64,000 nt of DNA from Congeria kusceri (Eukaryota; Mollusca; Bivalvia; Myida; Dreissenidae), in contig CM051033.1 in NCBI GenBank assembly GCA_027627225.1, positions 8,567,501 to 8,631,500 of the forward strand, given 5' to 3'. Below are positions 32,125-46,700 of this stretch, piece after piece. The stretch's first letter is position 1, and each line of letters opens with the position of its first letter. Position numbers and translations under genes: made by a program. The notes under the pieces were generated by a model. That model searched no databases. It was not told the DNA's origin and saw only the letters and a list, made by a program, of their open reading frames with translations.

Positions 32125-32300
32125 GTTTTGTTTGTTTTGGGATTTATCGCCGTATTCAACAGTATTTCAGTCATATAACGGAGGTCAGTTAACCTACTCA
32201 CACTTTTCCTGGGTAAGCTGGTTTACCATTACTAAGTGCACATACTTATGCCAGTAACTGACAACTGCCCTACTTGAATCAGAGGTAGGGTGGGAATTTT
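32125..32300 (-). mobile_element. SINE family 2 body fragment
   Basis: TATTTCAGTCATATAACGG followed by GGTCAGTTAACCT matches the SINE body next to the tRNA-Asp-like array at 50470-50540. The head is absent; CAACTGCCCTACTTGAATCA continues the body. Confidence 0.65.
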
Positions 32301-32679
32301 TTTTATTGTTCCGTTTAAGTATGTTTTTTTTTCGTAATACATTGGAACTATCGCATTAACACAATATCAATAATCGACGCACAATCAACAGTACGGCGAG
32401 GTTTGATTGACAATGTGTTTAGCATTGCATGCAAGAAGCTAGGACTGAATTGTTTGTCTTGAAAAACATTCGTATGCTGACAACGGTCTTTGTTGGACCT
32501 AAATAGGCGTGGTTATAAATAACAAAGTGTATGGTCACTTTAATGTTGAAATAACATGTTAATCACTATAAAACAAATCTGTTCGCGGAGATTTAACTGG
32601 TTCCGAGCATAGCTTGATATTAAACGACCTCCGCGCAGGGATTTAACTGTGTCCCAGCATAGCTGGTTTAAATCCCTGC

Positions 32680-33330
32680 CGGCACGAAGTTCCACGTGAC
32701 CACAGGCAAACATTTGGTGCAAAAAAATAATCGTGGACAAACACATGATAAAAACGTGGACAACGTAAAATCCTTGCATTGTTATGTTTACTTATTAATT
32801 TTTTTGTTTTTCATTTAACTCTTAATATACCTGGGCAAATAATGCAACATAGCTGTGCCATTGTTATAAACAAAATATAATATAATTTTAAAAATTTTGT
32901 ACAAAATAAATCTTCAATCTCCTCATAATCGTATCCCCTGAAAACTTCCAAAATCTGTAAGTTTTAACTCGTGGTTGCAGTGGTAACTGAGAAGAGTACC
33001 AATGGGGAAGTAACCACTGCGAGGAGTTTGGATCCCACGTGACCATAGCCAGATCACACGGCGTAAACTAAATTCCTGAACAAACAGAAGAAAAGCACGT
33101 GGACACCGTAAAATCCTTGCATTGTTATGATTGCTTTATTTATCTAGTTTTTGTTTTTCATTTTAACTCGTAATTCATACACCCGGACCAATAATGCAAC
33201 ATTTTTGTGGGGGTGTTATAAAATGTTAATATTAAAACTAACATGTTATAAAAAATAAATCTTCAACCCTCTGACAGTGGTCTCCCCTAAAAACCAACTC
33301 TGGAAGTTTTTACATCGTGGTGGCAATATC
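32680..33330. repeat. Tandem duplication, period about 350 bp
   Basis: CCACGTGACCA, GTAAAATCCTTGCATTGTTA, ATAATGCAACAT and AAATAAATCTTCAA occur in the same order in both halves (for example ATGCAACAT at 32842 and 33193). A third fragment at 33718-33785 matches 32972-33032 (AGAGTACCAATGRGGAAGTA). Confidence 0.8.
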
Positions 33331-33789
33331 CTAGCAGAGTTGTCGTTCGTGGCTTTCACCATACAACTCTGCAACGGGATCAGTGACAGGAATCTTGTTG
33401 AAACGAAAACAAACAAACAATGTATTTAACGCACATTAAAGTTAATTGTTAGAACCACAAACATAGAAATAAAGACTTAATGTTCTTTAAATTATTATTA
33501 ATGGGAACAATTAATAATTTGTATTCCTATTAATGGAACTATTTTCATGCCCATTTACGCAGTTGCAATCAGTTCGCAGATGTAAACAAAATGGACAGAG
33601 TGTATTGTGCGCTACCTTTGAATGTTATGATCATGTGACTAAAGCCACGTGCATGAGTTGGGACTACTTTCCGAGCCAACTACGGAAGCGAATGGGATGT
33701 AGCCGGTGTGCAAGAGAGTGTTCTGGTGGCAGTGGTTACTGAAGAGTACCAATGAGGAAGTAACACTGCGAGGAGTTTGGATTGACCGT

Positions 33790-34480
33790 GGTTTGTCCCA
33801 TCGCCCAATAAATTTGTTGAGTACAACCTTTATATTGTACTTTCTGTTTGCGTAAAATAGTATTCATTCCACATACGTGTTGGCGTATAAAGGTATAAAT
33901 TGTAACTACACGTTTAGAATGGATGTCAATTGGCAATTGACAGCTTTACAGCTAGATCTATACTCCGGCATAGAGAAACTATATCAGTCATATAAGCATA
34001 TAATAACACAGTAAGTTGTCAAGACAGGTGCTGTTTTAATGCAAAAGACATTTAATGTCTGGTGTATTGACAAGGGTTTACCATGAAAGAGTTAACAATG
34101 TGTTTATTACAGTGACATCAACGAAAGTATAGAGGTGACATGCAAAATATTTTTATTATCGCTATCGCATGCGAAGAAAATAATTATCGCTTGGGTACGC
34201 AATAAAATATATTTGCGTAATTTCTAGCGCGGGCGGACGCGATACTAAACATATTCTGCATGCCATCTCTATGCTTCTGTAGACATGCGTATATCCAACA
34301 AATGCATATATTGAACTACATGTACAAACATAGTAAAGCAGCCGGATGGGCATAAAATCAAACGGCCGCTACTGTAGTATTCTCAACCACATTCGCTGAA
34401 AGTTGGGACGAATTTTGAATCATAGCTGCAATTTCCAGCTATTTATTGATTACTGAAAGATATTTTAGTTTTCGTGTGGT
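33790..34480. other. No gene seen
   Basis: AT-rich unassigned sequence. Frames of 63-66 codons show nothing recognisable. Confidence 0.45.
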
Positions 34481-34482
34481 CT

Positions 34483-34635
34483 TGTGCTGCGTGGGGAAAC
34501 CGGAGTACCCGGAGGAAACCCCACCTGTCCGGTATGTTGACCACCAACCAAGCTCACATGCACCGGGAGTGGGAAGCGAACCCGGGACGCCTAGGTGAGA
34601 AGCGAGTGTACCAACCACTGCGCTAGCCGGACAGC
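34483..34635 (-). mobile_element. tRNA-derived SINE (family 3)
   Basis: On the minus strand a tRNA-like head has box A (TAGCGCAGTGG) and box B (GGGTTCGCTTCCC). It is followed by a body with CATGTGAGCTTGGTTGG and GGGTTTCCTCCGGGTACTCC. About 150 bp are recognisable. Confidence 0.8.
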
Positions 34636-34639
34636 TACA

Positions 34640-35518
34640 TTAAGAAATATGAACCAGTAGCCAAACTGTTTGAATTTGATTTTGCAAGTAATGTGTATAT
34701 ACTTTTACTCAGACGAGCGAAGATATGCGTCTTTATCAAATATGTTCAGATATGTTTGTGCTTTCATTAGACAATGTATTATCCAACGGCTATTTGGACT
34801 ACAGATAACGCTCACGTGGCTTATTTGGTAAGTCGTCTTGTGACTCTTTTTCACTGGTTATGATACGTCATGGGTTGGTAGAAGGAGGGGGGAGGGGCAG
34901 TGCGTTTTATGGTTGTTTTTTGACCAGCGTAATTATTTTCAAATCATAATTGACATTTATAGCTTCCCCATGCGTGCCCGTAGTTCATGGATGTTTACTA
35001 GTTATTATTACGCTCGTGACTGAGGTGTGTTTGTTGACGCATACATGAAAACATATAGTCCATTGAAAACCAAAAGGGCTTATAAATCAGAATTTTTTGT
35101 ATACATGCTGATGGGCCATTTTGGCAATTAATGGACGCTATGGAAATACAACTAGCTAAACAGTCTGAAGGTTTTGGCTTGTTTTTGTTTGATATTATTG
35201 TGTGTTTTTTCTGCTTTTCTTTGTCATCTGTTCGTTTCAATTATGCAAGGATTCGTGGCATTCACAACATAATAAAATTGCTATATTATAAATTGTTAAA
35301 ATTTATTTCAAAAAAAAAGTAACTATGTTAACCAAGAAAAGACATGTCCAACTTTCATTACGGTCTCTAAGGGAAATAACTCGCACAAGCTGATCCCTTT
35401 AAACGAAGATAGCACAGATGGCTGAACTCGCAGCCCATATGTTATATATCTGATCACAATAAATCGTACATGCCCTGCCGTGTGGAAATGTATGGCTTTA
35501 TGAGTTGCATAAATGAAA
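34640..35518. other. No gene seen
   Basis: Unassigned sequence. Overlapping frames on the two strands around 35000-35320 have no supporting features. Confidence 0.45.
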
Positions 35519-35794
35519 TCAGGGCCCATATCCACAAAGCTGCTTAGTGAAAACTTAAGTAAATTTCTTAAAATCATAAAATTTCCTTAAAATCCTTAAG
35601 TCTGTTGCTGGTTCATTTAAAGTTTATTTTGTATAAAGTGGTTTCAGTCTGGTAAAGAATCAACAGGTGCTTTTTTTTGACAATATTTCAAATCTAAAAT
35701 TTTATTTTCACAAAGAAAATTGTATTTTATTTTTTCACTTAAATATGACTTAAGTTAAGATTTCCCTAAGTAGCTTTGTGGATATGACTCCAGG
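35519..35794 (+). mobile_element. MITE (GGGCCC-ATATCCACAAAGC family), reference copy
   Basis: Left AGGGCCCATATCCACAAAGC and right GCTTTGTGGATATGACTCC form terminal inverted repeats around an AT-rich core of TTAAG-rich segments. It is related to the copies at 5300-5898, and no frame is present. Confidence 0.78.
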
Positions 35795-36600
35795 ACTACC
35801 GGTATACATTTCTTCCTCACAGTTTACTGTTTGGATAAGGAGGGCATACATTGGCTTATATAGAAAACTTAGCTCTTGTAGGAGAGATTCGTGCTCAGTC
35901 GTGAGTGTTTCCGACTAGGTGAAACCTAGAATGCGCTGTCAGACACTGAGTAGCATAAGACATATCCCTCACACTAAACATATCGTGACACAATACTGTT
36001 CAAATAAAGACCAGCTATTACAATGTGCACATTGGTTAAGAAAAACGACCGACTTTCAGTTTAAAGAAAAAGTTCTCGCTAAGAAAGTGTGTGCCTGAGT
36101 GCAAATTACGTCAATTTTCACTTGTTTTGATCACGTTTTCATTTACACGTAAAACTGTATCAGGCTAAACTTTTGTTCTAAAAGTTGTATATATTTTCTT
36201 ATTTAAATCCGTTAATGTGCGTTGAACACATACGGCAATCCCGTAAGGGCAGTAGTTTGACAAGATTTGATGCAGAAACGGAGAAATATACAACCATTGA
36301 AGACACACGTTCGACATTTTTACATTACTGTCCTTTTTTTACCGGGAAGTCGCGCGTTACGTTAGCGATAACTCTTTCGTTAAACTGGAGGTCGATCGTT
36401 TTTCCTAACCAGTATGATATGGGTCCCTAAAGTAATATTCAATTCAATTACACTGCAATTAATACACTGTACTAAGGATAATTAACTTGAATTTAGTGAC
36501 GTTTTAAAATATTGTCGTTCTCAAACTGTTTTATCAGACATTGTCAGACCGTCTGACACATTTCGCATTTTCTGCATGATATGTGTTGTCTGTTTTTGCT
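35795..36600. other. Flank or possible 5' UTR of the LINE
   Basis: No frame of note. The 5' end of the retrotransposon may lie here, but I see no duplicated target site that would fix it. Confidence 0.35.
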
Positions 36601-36706
36601 ATCCGATTTTCAGTAAGGCTTCAGCATCATCAAACGGGACACCAGGAGCGTCGGGAATAGCGAGGGGGGAAAGGGGCTGAAACGCCCTCTGTCGTGGGAC
36701 TACGAT

Positions 36707-37787
36707 ATGAACACATCACTGAATACGCAGGAGTCCCAGGATACGAATACCTGTATTGTCACGGCTATCAGTAGACTAACCGAGCAAATAGGTTGCCTAT
36801 CAAAACGCATTGAAAGACTCGAAAGCAGTATTGATTCGAAAATTAAAAATCAAGTGCAAAGTGCAATGAACCCCGCATTAGAGGGAACAAAGAAGGATTT
36901 CAATGACGAAATAAAAAAAAGTTCGTGATGAAATGAGGCAACTGAAGGATACTATCTCCCAGAAACCAGACGCCGCAGAAACCAATCAGGCAATGGATAC
37001 GGCACCGATGAATAGCTCAGCAAATGATCAGATCAGAAACTTACCCGAAAGCCCCAATGAAAATGTTAAAGAAAAAGTAAACCCCCAACTCAAAGACGTA
37101 CTGAAAGTAAACCCCCTACTCAAAGACGTACTGAAAGTAAACGTTAATGTTGAAAACGCCAATAGAAAAGAAGCAAAATCAAATATCGAAAGCAGTGTGA
37201 TTATAGCCGAATGCAGAAACAGAGAAGACACAGCTCTAATTATGAAGTCAAAATCGAAATTGCGCCTAAGTAGAGCATTTAGCAATTTGTATATTGAACA
37301 TGACATGACCAGAAAAGACAGAAATTCCATCTCCAACTTAAGAACACTGGAGCACATGATAGGAAAAGACAAAGTCTATGTCCGAGGGAATAAGCTGCTA
37401 GTACGTGACCAGACGAACCGGCGAGAAAATACCGCTGGTAATTGGCAGCAAGTCACTTACCGCCGAAGAAGGGGCAGAGACGGCGCGAACACCGGATATG
37501 GCGATAGATCACCATCTCGACAATACCGTGACGGTGGAAACCGCGACACCTACGCGAGTCGGACATCGTCAGGACACAGATACCGTGACCAAGGCCAAGG
37601 CCATGACCAGGGCAGCGGCGACCGCGCACCACGTCATGGAGATTCCATCGCACGTAACCGCTACCGCAACGATGAAGACAGATCACGTGGTCACTACGAA
37701 GCACGTGACTACCGCAGATCACAGGGTGCAAGATACTACCGACACCGGGCTAGGTTTCGTGCGGGTTTTGGAACTGTAACGGTTTGA
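36707..37787 (+). pseudogene. LINE ORF1, one frameshift
   Basis: Two adjoining frames (36707-36928 and 36933-37787) encode one ORF1-type protein of about 360 aa. The N-terminal part holds a coiled coil (RLTEQIGCLSKRIERLESSI). The middle resembles the RNA-binding region of LINE ORF1 proteins (AECRNREDTALIMKSKSKL, LYIEHDMTRKDRNSISNLR, KVYVRGNKLLV). The C-terminal part is very rich in Arg, Tyr, Asp and Gly (RYRDQGQGHDQGSGD). The break sits in a run of eight A at 36913-36920: one A fewer restores frame into KKVRDEMRQ. This is most simply slippage, although +1 recoding cannot be excluded. Confidence 0.75.
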
Positions 37788-37799
37788 ACAAAGATGAGG

Positions 37800-40700
37800 G
37801 ATCAGATAATTATCAATTGAGATCGAGTATCTTAAAACACTTAAATCTGGATGTAATAGGATTAGCGGAGACACATTTACTGCGCCATGACGTATAAAAC
37901 GTAACCGGCTACACATGGATGGGAACTAATAGACGGAATATCCACATATTAATGCCCCTAAGGGAGGTGGGGGTGTCGGTGTTTTAATACGTAATGCAAT
38001 GTAGGATCAATGTTTTATTGAAGAGCTTAGCTGCGAAACAGAAGGTATTTTGTGGATTAAAATGACTGAAAAGAAAACAGCAGACGCCCTTGTAAGATGC
38101 AAATGCTCCTTACCAGCAAACTCACCTAGGCCGCTAAATGTGAACGAATACTTCTATACCTTAATGTCACAGTTGCCCGTTACCACCAGCAAACTCACCT
38201 AGGCCGATAAATGTGAACGAATACTTCTATACCTTAATGTCACAGTTTCTCCTTACCACCAGCAACTCACCTAGGCCGATAAATGTGAACGAATACTTCT
38301 ATACCTTAATGTCACAGTTGCTCCTTACCACCAGCAAACTCACCTAGGCCGATAAATGTGAACGAACACTTCTATACCTTAATGTCACAGTTGCTACTTA
38401 CCACCAGCAAACTCACCTAGGCCGCTAAATGTGAACGAACACTTCTATACCTTAATGTTACAGTTGCTCCTTACCACCAGCAAACTCACCTAGGCCGATA
38501 AATGTGAACGAATACTTCTATACCTTAATGTCACAGTTGCTCCTTACCACCAGCAAACTCACCTAGGCCGCTAAATGTGAACGAATACTTCTATACCTTA
38601 ATGTTACAGTTGCTCCTTACCACCAGCAAACTCACCTAGGCCGATAAATGTGAACGAACACTTCTATACCTTAATGTCACAGTTGCTCGTTACCACCAGC
38701 AAACTCACCTAGGCCGATAAATGTGAACGAACACTTCTATACCTTAATGTTACAGTTGCTCCTTACCACCAGCAAACTCACCTAGGCCGATAAATGTGAA
38801 CGAATACTTCTATACCTTAATGTTACAGTTGCTCCTTACCACCAGCAAACTCACCTAGGCCGATAAATGTGAACGAATACTTCTATACCTTAATGTTACA
38901 GTTGCTCCTTACCACCAGCAAACTCACCTAGGCCGATAAATGTGAACGAATACTTCTATACCTTAATGTTACAGTTGCTCCTTACCACCAGCAAACTCAC
39001 CTAGGCCGATAAATGTGAACGAATACTTCTATACCTTAATGTCACAGTTGCTCCTTACCACCAGCAAACTCACCTAGGCCGATAAATGTGAACGAATACT
39101 TCTATACCTTAATGTCACAGTTGCTCCTTACCACCAGCAAACTCACCTAGGCCGATAAATGTGAACGAATACTTCTATACCTTAATGTCACAGTTGCTCC
39201 TTACCACCAGCAAACTCACCTAGGCCGATAAATGTGAACGAACACTTCTATACCTTAATGTTACAGTTGCTCCTTACCACCAGCAAACTCACCTAGGCCG
39301 ATAAATGTGAACGAATACTTCTATACCTTAATGTTACAGTTGCTCCTTACCACCAGCAAACTCACCTAGGCCGATAAATGTGAACGAACACTTCTATACC
39401 TTAATGTCACAGTTGCTCCTTACCACCAGCAAACTCACCTAGGCCGATAAATGTGAACGAACACTTCTATACCTTAATGTCACAGTTGCTCCTTACCACC
39501 AGCAAACTCACCTAGGCCGATAAATGTGAACGAATACTTCTATACCTTAATGTCACAGTTGCTCCTTACCACCAGCAAACTCACCTAGGCCGATAAATGT
39601 GAACGAATACTTCTATACCTTAATGTTACAGTTGCTCCTTACCACCAGCAAACTCACCTAGGCCGATAAATGTGAACGAATACTTCTATACCTTAATGTC
39701 ACAGTTGCTCCTTACCACCAGCAAACTCACCTAGGCCGATAAATGTGAACGAACACTTCTATACCTTAATGTTACAGTTGCTCCTTACCACCAGCAAACT
39801 CACCTAGGCCGATAAATGTGAACGAATACTTCTATACCTTAATGTCACAGTTGCTCGTTACCACCAGCAAACTCACCTAGGCCGATAAATGTGAACGAAC
39901 ACTTCTATACCTTAATGTTACAGTTGCTCCTTACCACCAGCAAACTCACCTAGGCCGATAAATGTGAACGAATACTTCTATACCTTAATGTCACAGTTGC
40001 TACTTACCACCAGCAAACTCACCTAGGCCGCTAAATGTGAACGAACACTTCTATACCTTAATGTTACAGTTGCTCCTTACCACCAGCAAACTCACCTAGG
40101 CCGATAAATGTGAACGAATACTTCTATACCTTAATGTCACAGTTGCTACTTACCACCAGCAAACTCACCTAGGCCGATAAATGTGAACGAATACTTCTAT
40201 ACCTTAATGTTACAGTTGCTCCTTACCACCAGCAAACTCACCTAGGCCGATAAATGTGAACGAATACTTCTATACCTTAATGTCACAGTTGCTCCTTACC
40301 ACCAGCAAACTCACCTAGGCCGCTAAATGTGAACGAATACTTCTATACCTTAATGTTACAGTTGCTCCTTACCACCAGCAAACTCACCTAGGCCGATAAA
40401 TGTGAACGAATACTTCTATACCTTAATGTCACAGTTGCTCCTTACCACCAGCAAACTCACCTAGGCCGCTAAATGTGAACGAATACTTCTATACCTTAAT
40501 GTCACAGTTGCTCCTTACCACCAGCAAACTCACCTAGGCCGATAAATGTGAACGAATACTTCTATACCTTAATGTCACAGTTGCTCGTTACCACCAGCAA
40601 ACTCACCTAGGCCGATAAATGTGAACGAACACTTCTATACCTTAATGTTACAGTTGCTCCTTACCACCAGCAAACTCACCTAGGCCGATAAATGTGAACG

Positions 40701-43700
40701 AATACTTCTATACCTTAATGTCACAGTTGCTCCTTACCACCAGCAAACTCACCTAGGCCGATAAATGTGAACGAACACTTCTATACCTTAATGTTACAGT
40801 TGCTCCTTACCACCAGCAAACTCACCTAGGCCGATAAATGTGAACGAACACTTCTATACCTTAATGTCACAGTTGCTCCTTACCACCAGCAAACTCACCT
40901 AGGCCGATAAATGTGAACGAATACTTCTATACCTTAATGTTACAGTTGCTCCTTACCACCAGCAAACTCACCTAGGCCGATAAATGTGAACGAATACTTC
41001 TATACCTTAATGTCACAGTTGCTCGTTACCACCAGCAAACTCACCTAGGCCGCTAAATGTGAACGAATACTTCTATACCTTAATGTTACAGTTGCTCCTT
41101 ACCACCAGCAAACTCACCTAGGCCGCTAAATGTGAACGAATACTTCTATACCTTAATGTCACAGTTGCTCCTTACCACCAGCAAACTCACCTAGGCCGAT
41201 AAATGTGAACGAACACTTCTATACCTTAATGTTACAGTTGCTCCTTACCACCAGCAAACTCACCTAGGCCGATAAATGTGAACGAATACTTCTATACCTT
41301 AATGTTACAGTTGCTCCTTACCACCAGCAAACTCACCTAGGCCGATAAATGTGAACGAATACTTCTATACCTTAATGTCACAGTTGCTACTTACCACCAG
41401 CAAACTCACCTAGGCCGATAAATGTGAACGAATACTTCTATACCTTAATGTTACAGTTGCTCCTTACCACCAGCAAACTCACCTAGGCCGATAAATGTGA
41501 ACGAATACTTCTATACCTTAATGTCACAGTTGCTCCTTACCACCAGCAAACTCACCTAGGCCGCTAAATGTGAACGAACACTTCTATACCTTAATGTTAC
41601 AGTTGCTCCTTACCACCAGCAAACTCACCTAGGCCGATAAATGTGAACGAATACTTCTATACCTTAATGTCACAGTTGCTCGTTACCACCAGCAAACTCA
41701 CCTAGGCCGATAAATGTGAACGAATACTTCTATACCTTAATGTTACAGTTGCTCGTTACCACCAGCAAACTCACCTAGGCCGCTAAATGTGAACGAACAC
41801 TTCTATACCTTAATGTTACAGTTGCTCCTTACCACCAGCAAACTCACCTAGGCCGATAAATGTGAACGAACACTTCTATACCTTAATGTCACAGTTGCTC
41901 CTTACCACCAGCAAACTCACCTAGGCCGATAAATGTGAACGAACACTTCTATACCTTAATGTTACAGTTGCTCCTTACCACCAGCAAACTCACCTAGGCC
42001 GATAAATGTGAACGAATACTTCTATACCTTAATGTCACAGTTGCTACTTACCACCAGCAAACTCACCTAGGCCGATAAATGTGAACGAATACTTCTATAC
42101 CTTAATGTTACAGTTGCTCCTTACCACCAGCAAACTCACCTAGGCCGATAAATGTGAACGAACACTTCTATACCTTAATGTTACAGTTGCTCCTTACCAC
42201 CAGCAAACTCACCTAGGCCGATAAATGTGAACGAACACTTCTATACCTTAATGTCACAGTTGCTACTTACCACCAGCAAACTCACCTAGGCCGCTAAATG
42301 TGAACGAATACTTCTATACCTTAATGTTACAGTTGCTCCTTACCACCAGCAAACTCACCTAGGCCGATAAATGTGAACGAACACTTCTATACCTTAATGT
42401 TACAGTTGCTCCTTACCACCAGCAAACTCACCTAGGCCGATAAATGTGAACGAACACTTCTATACCTTAATGTTACAGTTGCTCCTTACCACCAGCAAAC
42501 TCACCTAGGCCGATAAATGTGAACGAATACTTCTATACCTTAATGTTACAGTTGCTCGTTACCACCAGCAAACTCACCTAGGCCGATAAATGTGAACGAA
42601 TACTTCTATACCTTAATGTTACAGTTGCTCCTTACCACCAGCAAACTCACCTAGGCCGATAAATGTGAACGAACACTTCTATACCTTAATGTCACAGTTG
42701 CTACTTACCACCAGCAAACTCACCTAGGCCGCTAAATGTGAACGAATACTTCTATACCTTAATGTTACAGTTGCTCCTTACCACCAGCAAACTCACCTAG
42801 GCCGCTAAATGTGAACGAATACTTCTATACCTTAATGTCACAGTTGCTACTTACCACCAGCAAACTCACCTAGGCCGATAAATGTGAACGAACACTTCTA
42901 TACCTTAATGTTACAGTTGCTCCTTACCACCAGCAAACTCACCTAGGCCGATAAATGTGAACGAATACTTCTATACCTTAATGTCACAGTTGCTCCTTAC
43001 CACCAGCAAACTCACCTAGGCCGATAAATGTGAACGAACACTTCTATACCTTAATGTTACAGTTGCTCCTTACCACCAGCAAACTCACCTAGGCCGCTAA
43101 ATGTGAACGAATACTTCTATACCTTAATGTCACAGTTGCTCCTTACCACCAGCAAACTCACCTAGGCCGCTAAATGTGAACGAATACTTCTATACCTTAA
43201 TGTCACAGTTGCTCCTTACCACCAGCAAACTCACCTAGGCCGATAAATGTGAACGAATACTTCTATACCTTAATGTCACAGTTGCTCCTTACCACCAGCA
43301 AACTCACCTAGGCCGATAAATGTGAACGAATACTTCTATACCTTAATGTCACAGTTGCTACTTACCACCAGCAAACTCACCTAGGCCGATAAATGTGAAC
43401 GAATACTTCTATACCTTAATGTTACAGTTGCTCCTTACCACCAGCAAACTCACCTAGGCCGATAAATGTGAACGAACACTTCTATACCTTAATGTCACAG
43501 TTGCTCGTTACCACCAGCAAACTCACCTAGGCCGCTAAATGTGAACGAATACTTCTATACCTTAATGTTACAGTTGCTCCTTACCACCAGCAAACTCACC
43601 TAGGCCGATAAATGTGAACGAATACTTCTATACCTTAATGTCACAGTTGCTCCTTACCACCAGCAAACTCACCTAGGCCGATAAATGTGAACGAACACTT

Positions 43701-46700
43701 CTATACCTTAATGTTACAGTTGCTCCTTACCACCAGCAAACTCACCTAGGCCGATAAATGTGAACGAATACTTCTATACCTTAATGTTACAGTTGCTCCT
43801 TACCACCAGCAAACTCACCTAGGCCGATAAATGTGAACGAACACTTCTATACCTTAATGTCACAGTTGCTCCTTACCACCAGCAAACTCACCTAGGCCGA
43901 TAAATGTGAACGAATACTTCTATACCTTAATGTTACAGTTGCTCCTTACCACCAGCAAACTCACCTAGGCCGATAAATGTGAACGAATACTTCTATACCT
44001 TAATGTTACAGTTGCTCGTTACCACCAGCAAACTCACCTTGGCCGCTAAATGTGAACGAATACTTCTATACCTTAATGTCACAGTTGCTACTTACCACCA
44101 GCAAACTCACCTAGGCCGATAAATGTGAACGAATACTTCTATACCTTAATGTTACAGTTGCTCCTTACCACCAGCAAACTCACCTAGGCCGCTAAATGTG
44201 AACGAATACTTCTATACCTTAATGTCACAGTTGCTACTTACCACCAGCAAACTCACCTAGGGCGATAAATGTGAACGAACACTTCTATACCTTAATGTTA
44301 CAGTTGCTCCTTACCACCAGCAAACTCACCTAGGCCGATAAATGTGAACGAATACTTCTATACCTTAATGTCACAGTTGCTCCTTACCACCAGCAAACTC
44401 ACCTAGGCCGATAAATGTGAACGAACACTTCTATACCTTAATGTTACAGTTGCTCCTTACCACCAGCAAACTCACCTAGGCCGCTAAATGTGAACGAATA
44501 CTTCTATACCTTAATGTCACAGTTGCTCCTTACCACCAGCAAACTCACCTAGGCCGCTAAATGTGAACGAATACTTCTATACCTTAATGTCACAGTTGCT
44601 CCTTACCACCAGCAAACTCACCTAGGCCGATAAATGTGAACGAATACTTCTATACCTTAATGTCACAGTTGCTCCTTACCACCAGCAAACTCACCTAGGC
44701 CGATAAATGTGAACGAATACTTCTATACCTTAATGTCACAGTTGCTACTTACCACCAGCAAACTCACCTAGGCCGATAAATGTGAACGAATACTTCTATA
44801 CCTTAATGTTACAGTTGCTCCTTACCACCAGCAAACTCACCTAGGCCGATAAATGTGAACGAACACTTCTATACCTTAATGTCACAGTTGCTCGTTACCA
44901 CCAGCAAACTCACCTAGGCCGCTAAATGTGAACGAATACTTCTATACCTTAATGTTACAGTTGCTCCTTACCACCAGCAAACTCACCTAGGCCGATAAAT
45001 GTGAACGAATACTTCTATACCTTAATGTCACAGTTGCTCCTTACCACCAGCAAACTCACCTAGGCCGATAAATGTGAACGAACACTTCTATACCTTAATG
45101 TTACAGTTGCTCCTTACCACCAGCAAACTCACCTAGGCCGATAAATGTGAACGAATACTTCTATACCTTAATGTTACAGTTGCTCCTTACCACCAGCAAA
45201 CTCACCTAGGCCGATAAATGTGAACGAACACTTCTATACCTTAATGTCACAGTTGCTCCTTACCACCAGCAAACTCACCTAGGCCGATAAATGTGAACGA
45301 ATACTTCTATACCTTAATGTTACAGTTGCTCCTTACCACCAGCAAACTCACCTAGGCCGATAAATGTGAACGAATACTTCTATACCTTAATGTTACAGTT
45401 GCTCGTTACCACCAGCAAACTCACCTTGGCCGCTAAATGTGAACGAATACTTCTATACCTTAATGTCACAGTTGCTACTTACCACCAGCAAACTCACCTA
45501 GGCCGATAAATGTGAACGAATACTTCTATACCTTAATGTTACAGTTGCTCCTTACCACCAGCAAACTCACCTAGGCCGATAAATGTGAACGAATACTTCT
45601 ATACCTTAATGTCACAGTTGCTCCTTACCACCAGCAAACTCACCTAGGCCGATAAATGTGAACGAATACTTCTATACCTTAATGTCACAGTTGCTCCTTA
45701 CCACCAGCAAACTCACCTAGGCCGATAAATGTGAACGAACACTTCTATACCTTAATGTCACAGTTGCTCCTTACCACCAGCAAACTCACCTAGGCCGATA
45801 AATGTGAACGAATACTTCTATACCTTAATGTCACAGTTGCTACTTACCACCAGCAAACTCACCTAGGCCGATAAATGTGAACGAACACTTCTATACCTTA
45901 ATGTTACAATTGCTCCTTACCACCAGCAAACTCACCTAGGCCGATAAATGTGAACGAATACTTCTATACCTTAATGTTACAGTTGCTCCTTACCACCAGC
46001 AAACTCACCTAGGCCGATAAATGTGAACGAATACTTCTATACCTTAATGTTACAGTTGCTCCTTACCACCAGCAAACTCACCTAGGCCGATAAATGTGAA
46101 CGAATACTTCTATACCTTAATGTTACAGTTGCTCCTTACCACCAGCAAACTCACCTAGGCCGATAAATGTGAACGAATACTTCTATACCTTAATGTCACA
46201 GTTGCTCCTTACCACCAGCAAACTCACCTAGGCCGATAAATGTGAACGAATACTTCTATACCTTAATGTCACAGTTGCTCCTTACCACCAGCAAACTCAT
46301 ATAGGCCGATAAATGTGAACGAAGACTTCTACACCTTAATGTCACAGTTGTTTCAGTACCAAATGGAAGGTCTTGGCACAGTTGTCGGTGATTTCAATAT
46401 CCGTGTTGGAGACAATGACGATTTCATACGCGCTGTTGATGATTTGATAACGTGGGAAGTAATCGATTACGAGACAAATCAAAATTGTGATACGTTTATT
46501 TACTTTTTATTAAGTACGAATTTTTGTGCATCTTTAAGGGACGTAACTCTATCGGAAATGACTGTACTAGTGTATCTATTCGAGGTTATTCCGTTATTGA
46601 CTTCTGTTTGGTACCGTATGAGCCACTGAACAGATATAACGCATTTAACGTGATCATAGCCTCACAATTAATAAAGCAGCTGTTGATAATGACTCTATGG

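Noticed and set aside
33533..33742. Cys-rich 69-codon peptide
   Set aside because: No signal peptide; its 3' part overlaps a repeat also found near 33000; cysteine spacing fits no family I know.
38103..46349. CRISPR-like regular array
   Set aside because: Units are contiguous with no unique spacers, and the monomer is LINE coding sequence in a eukaryotic context.
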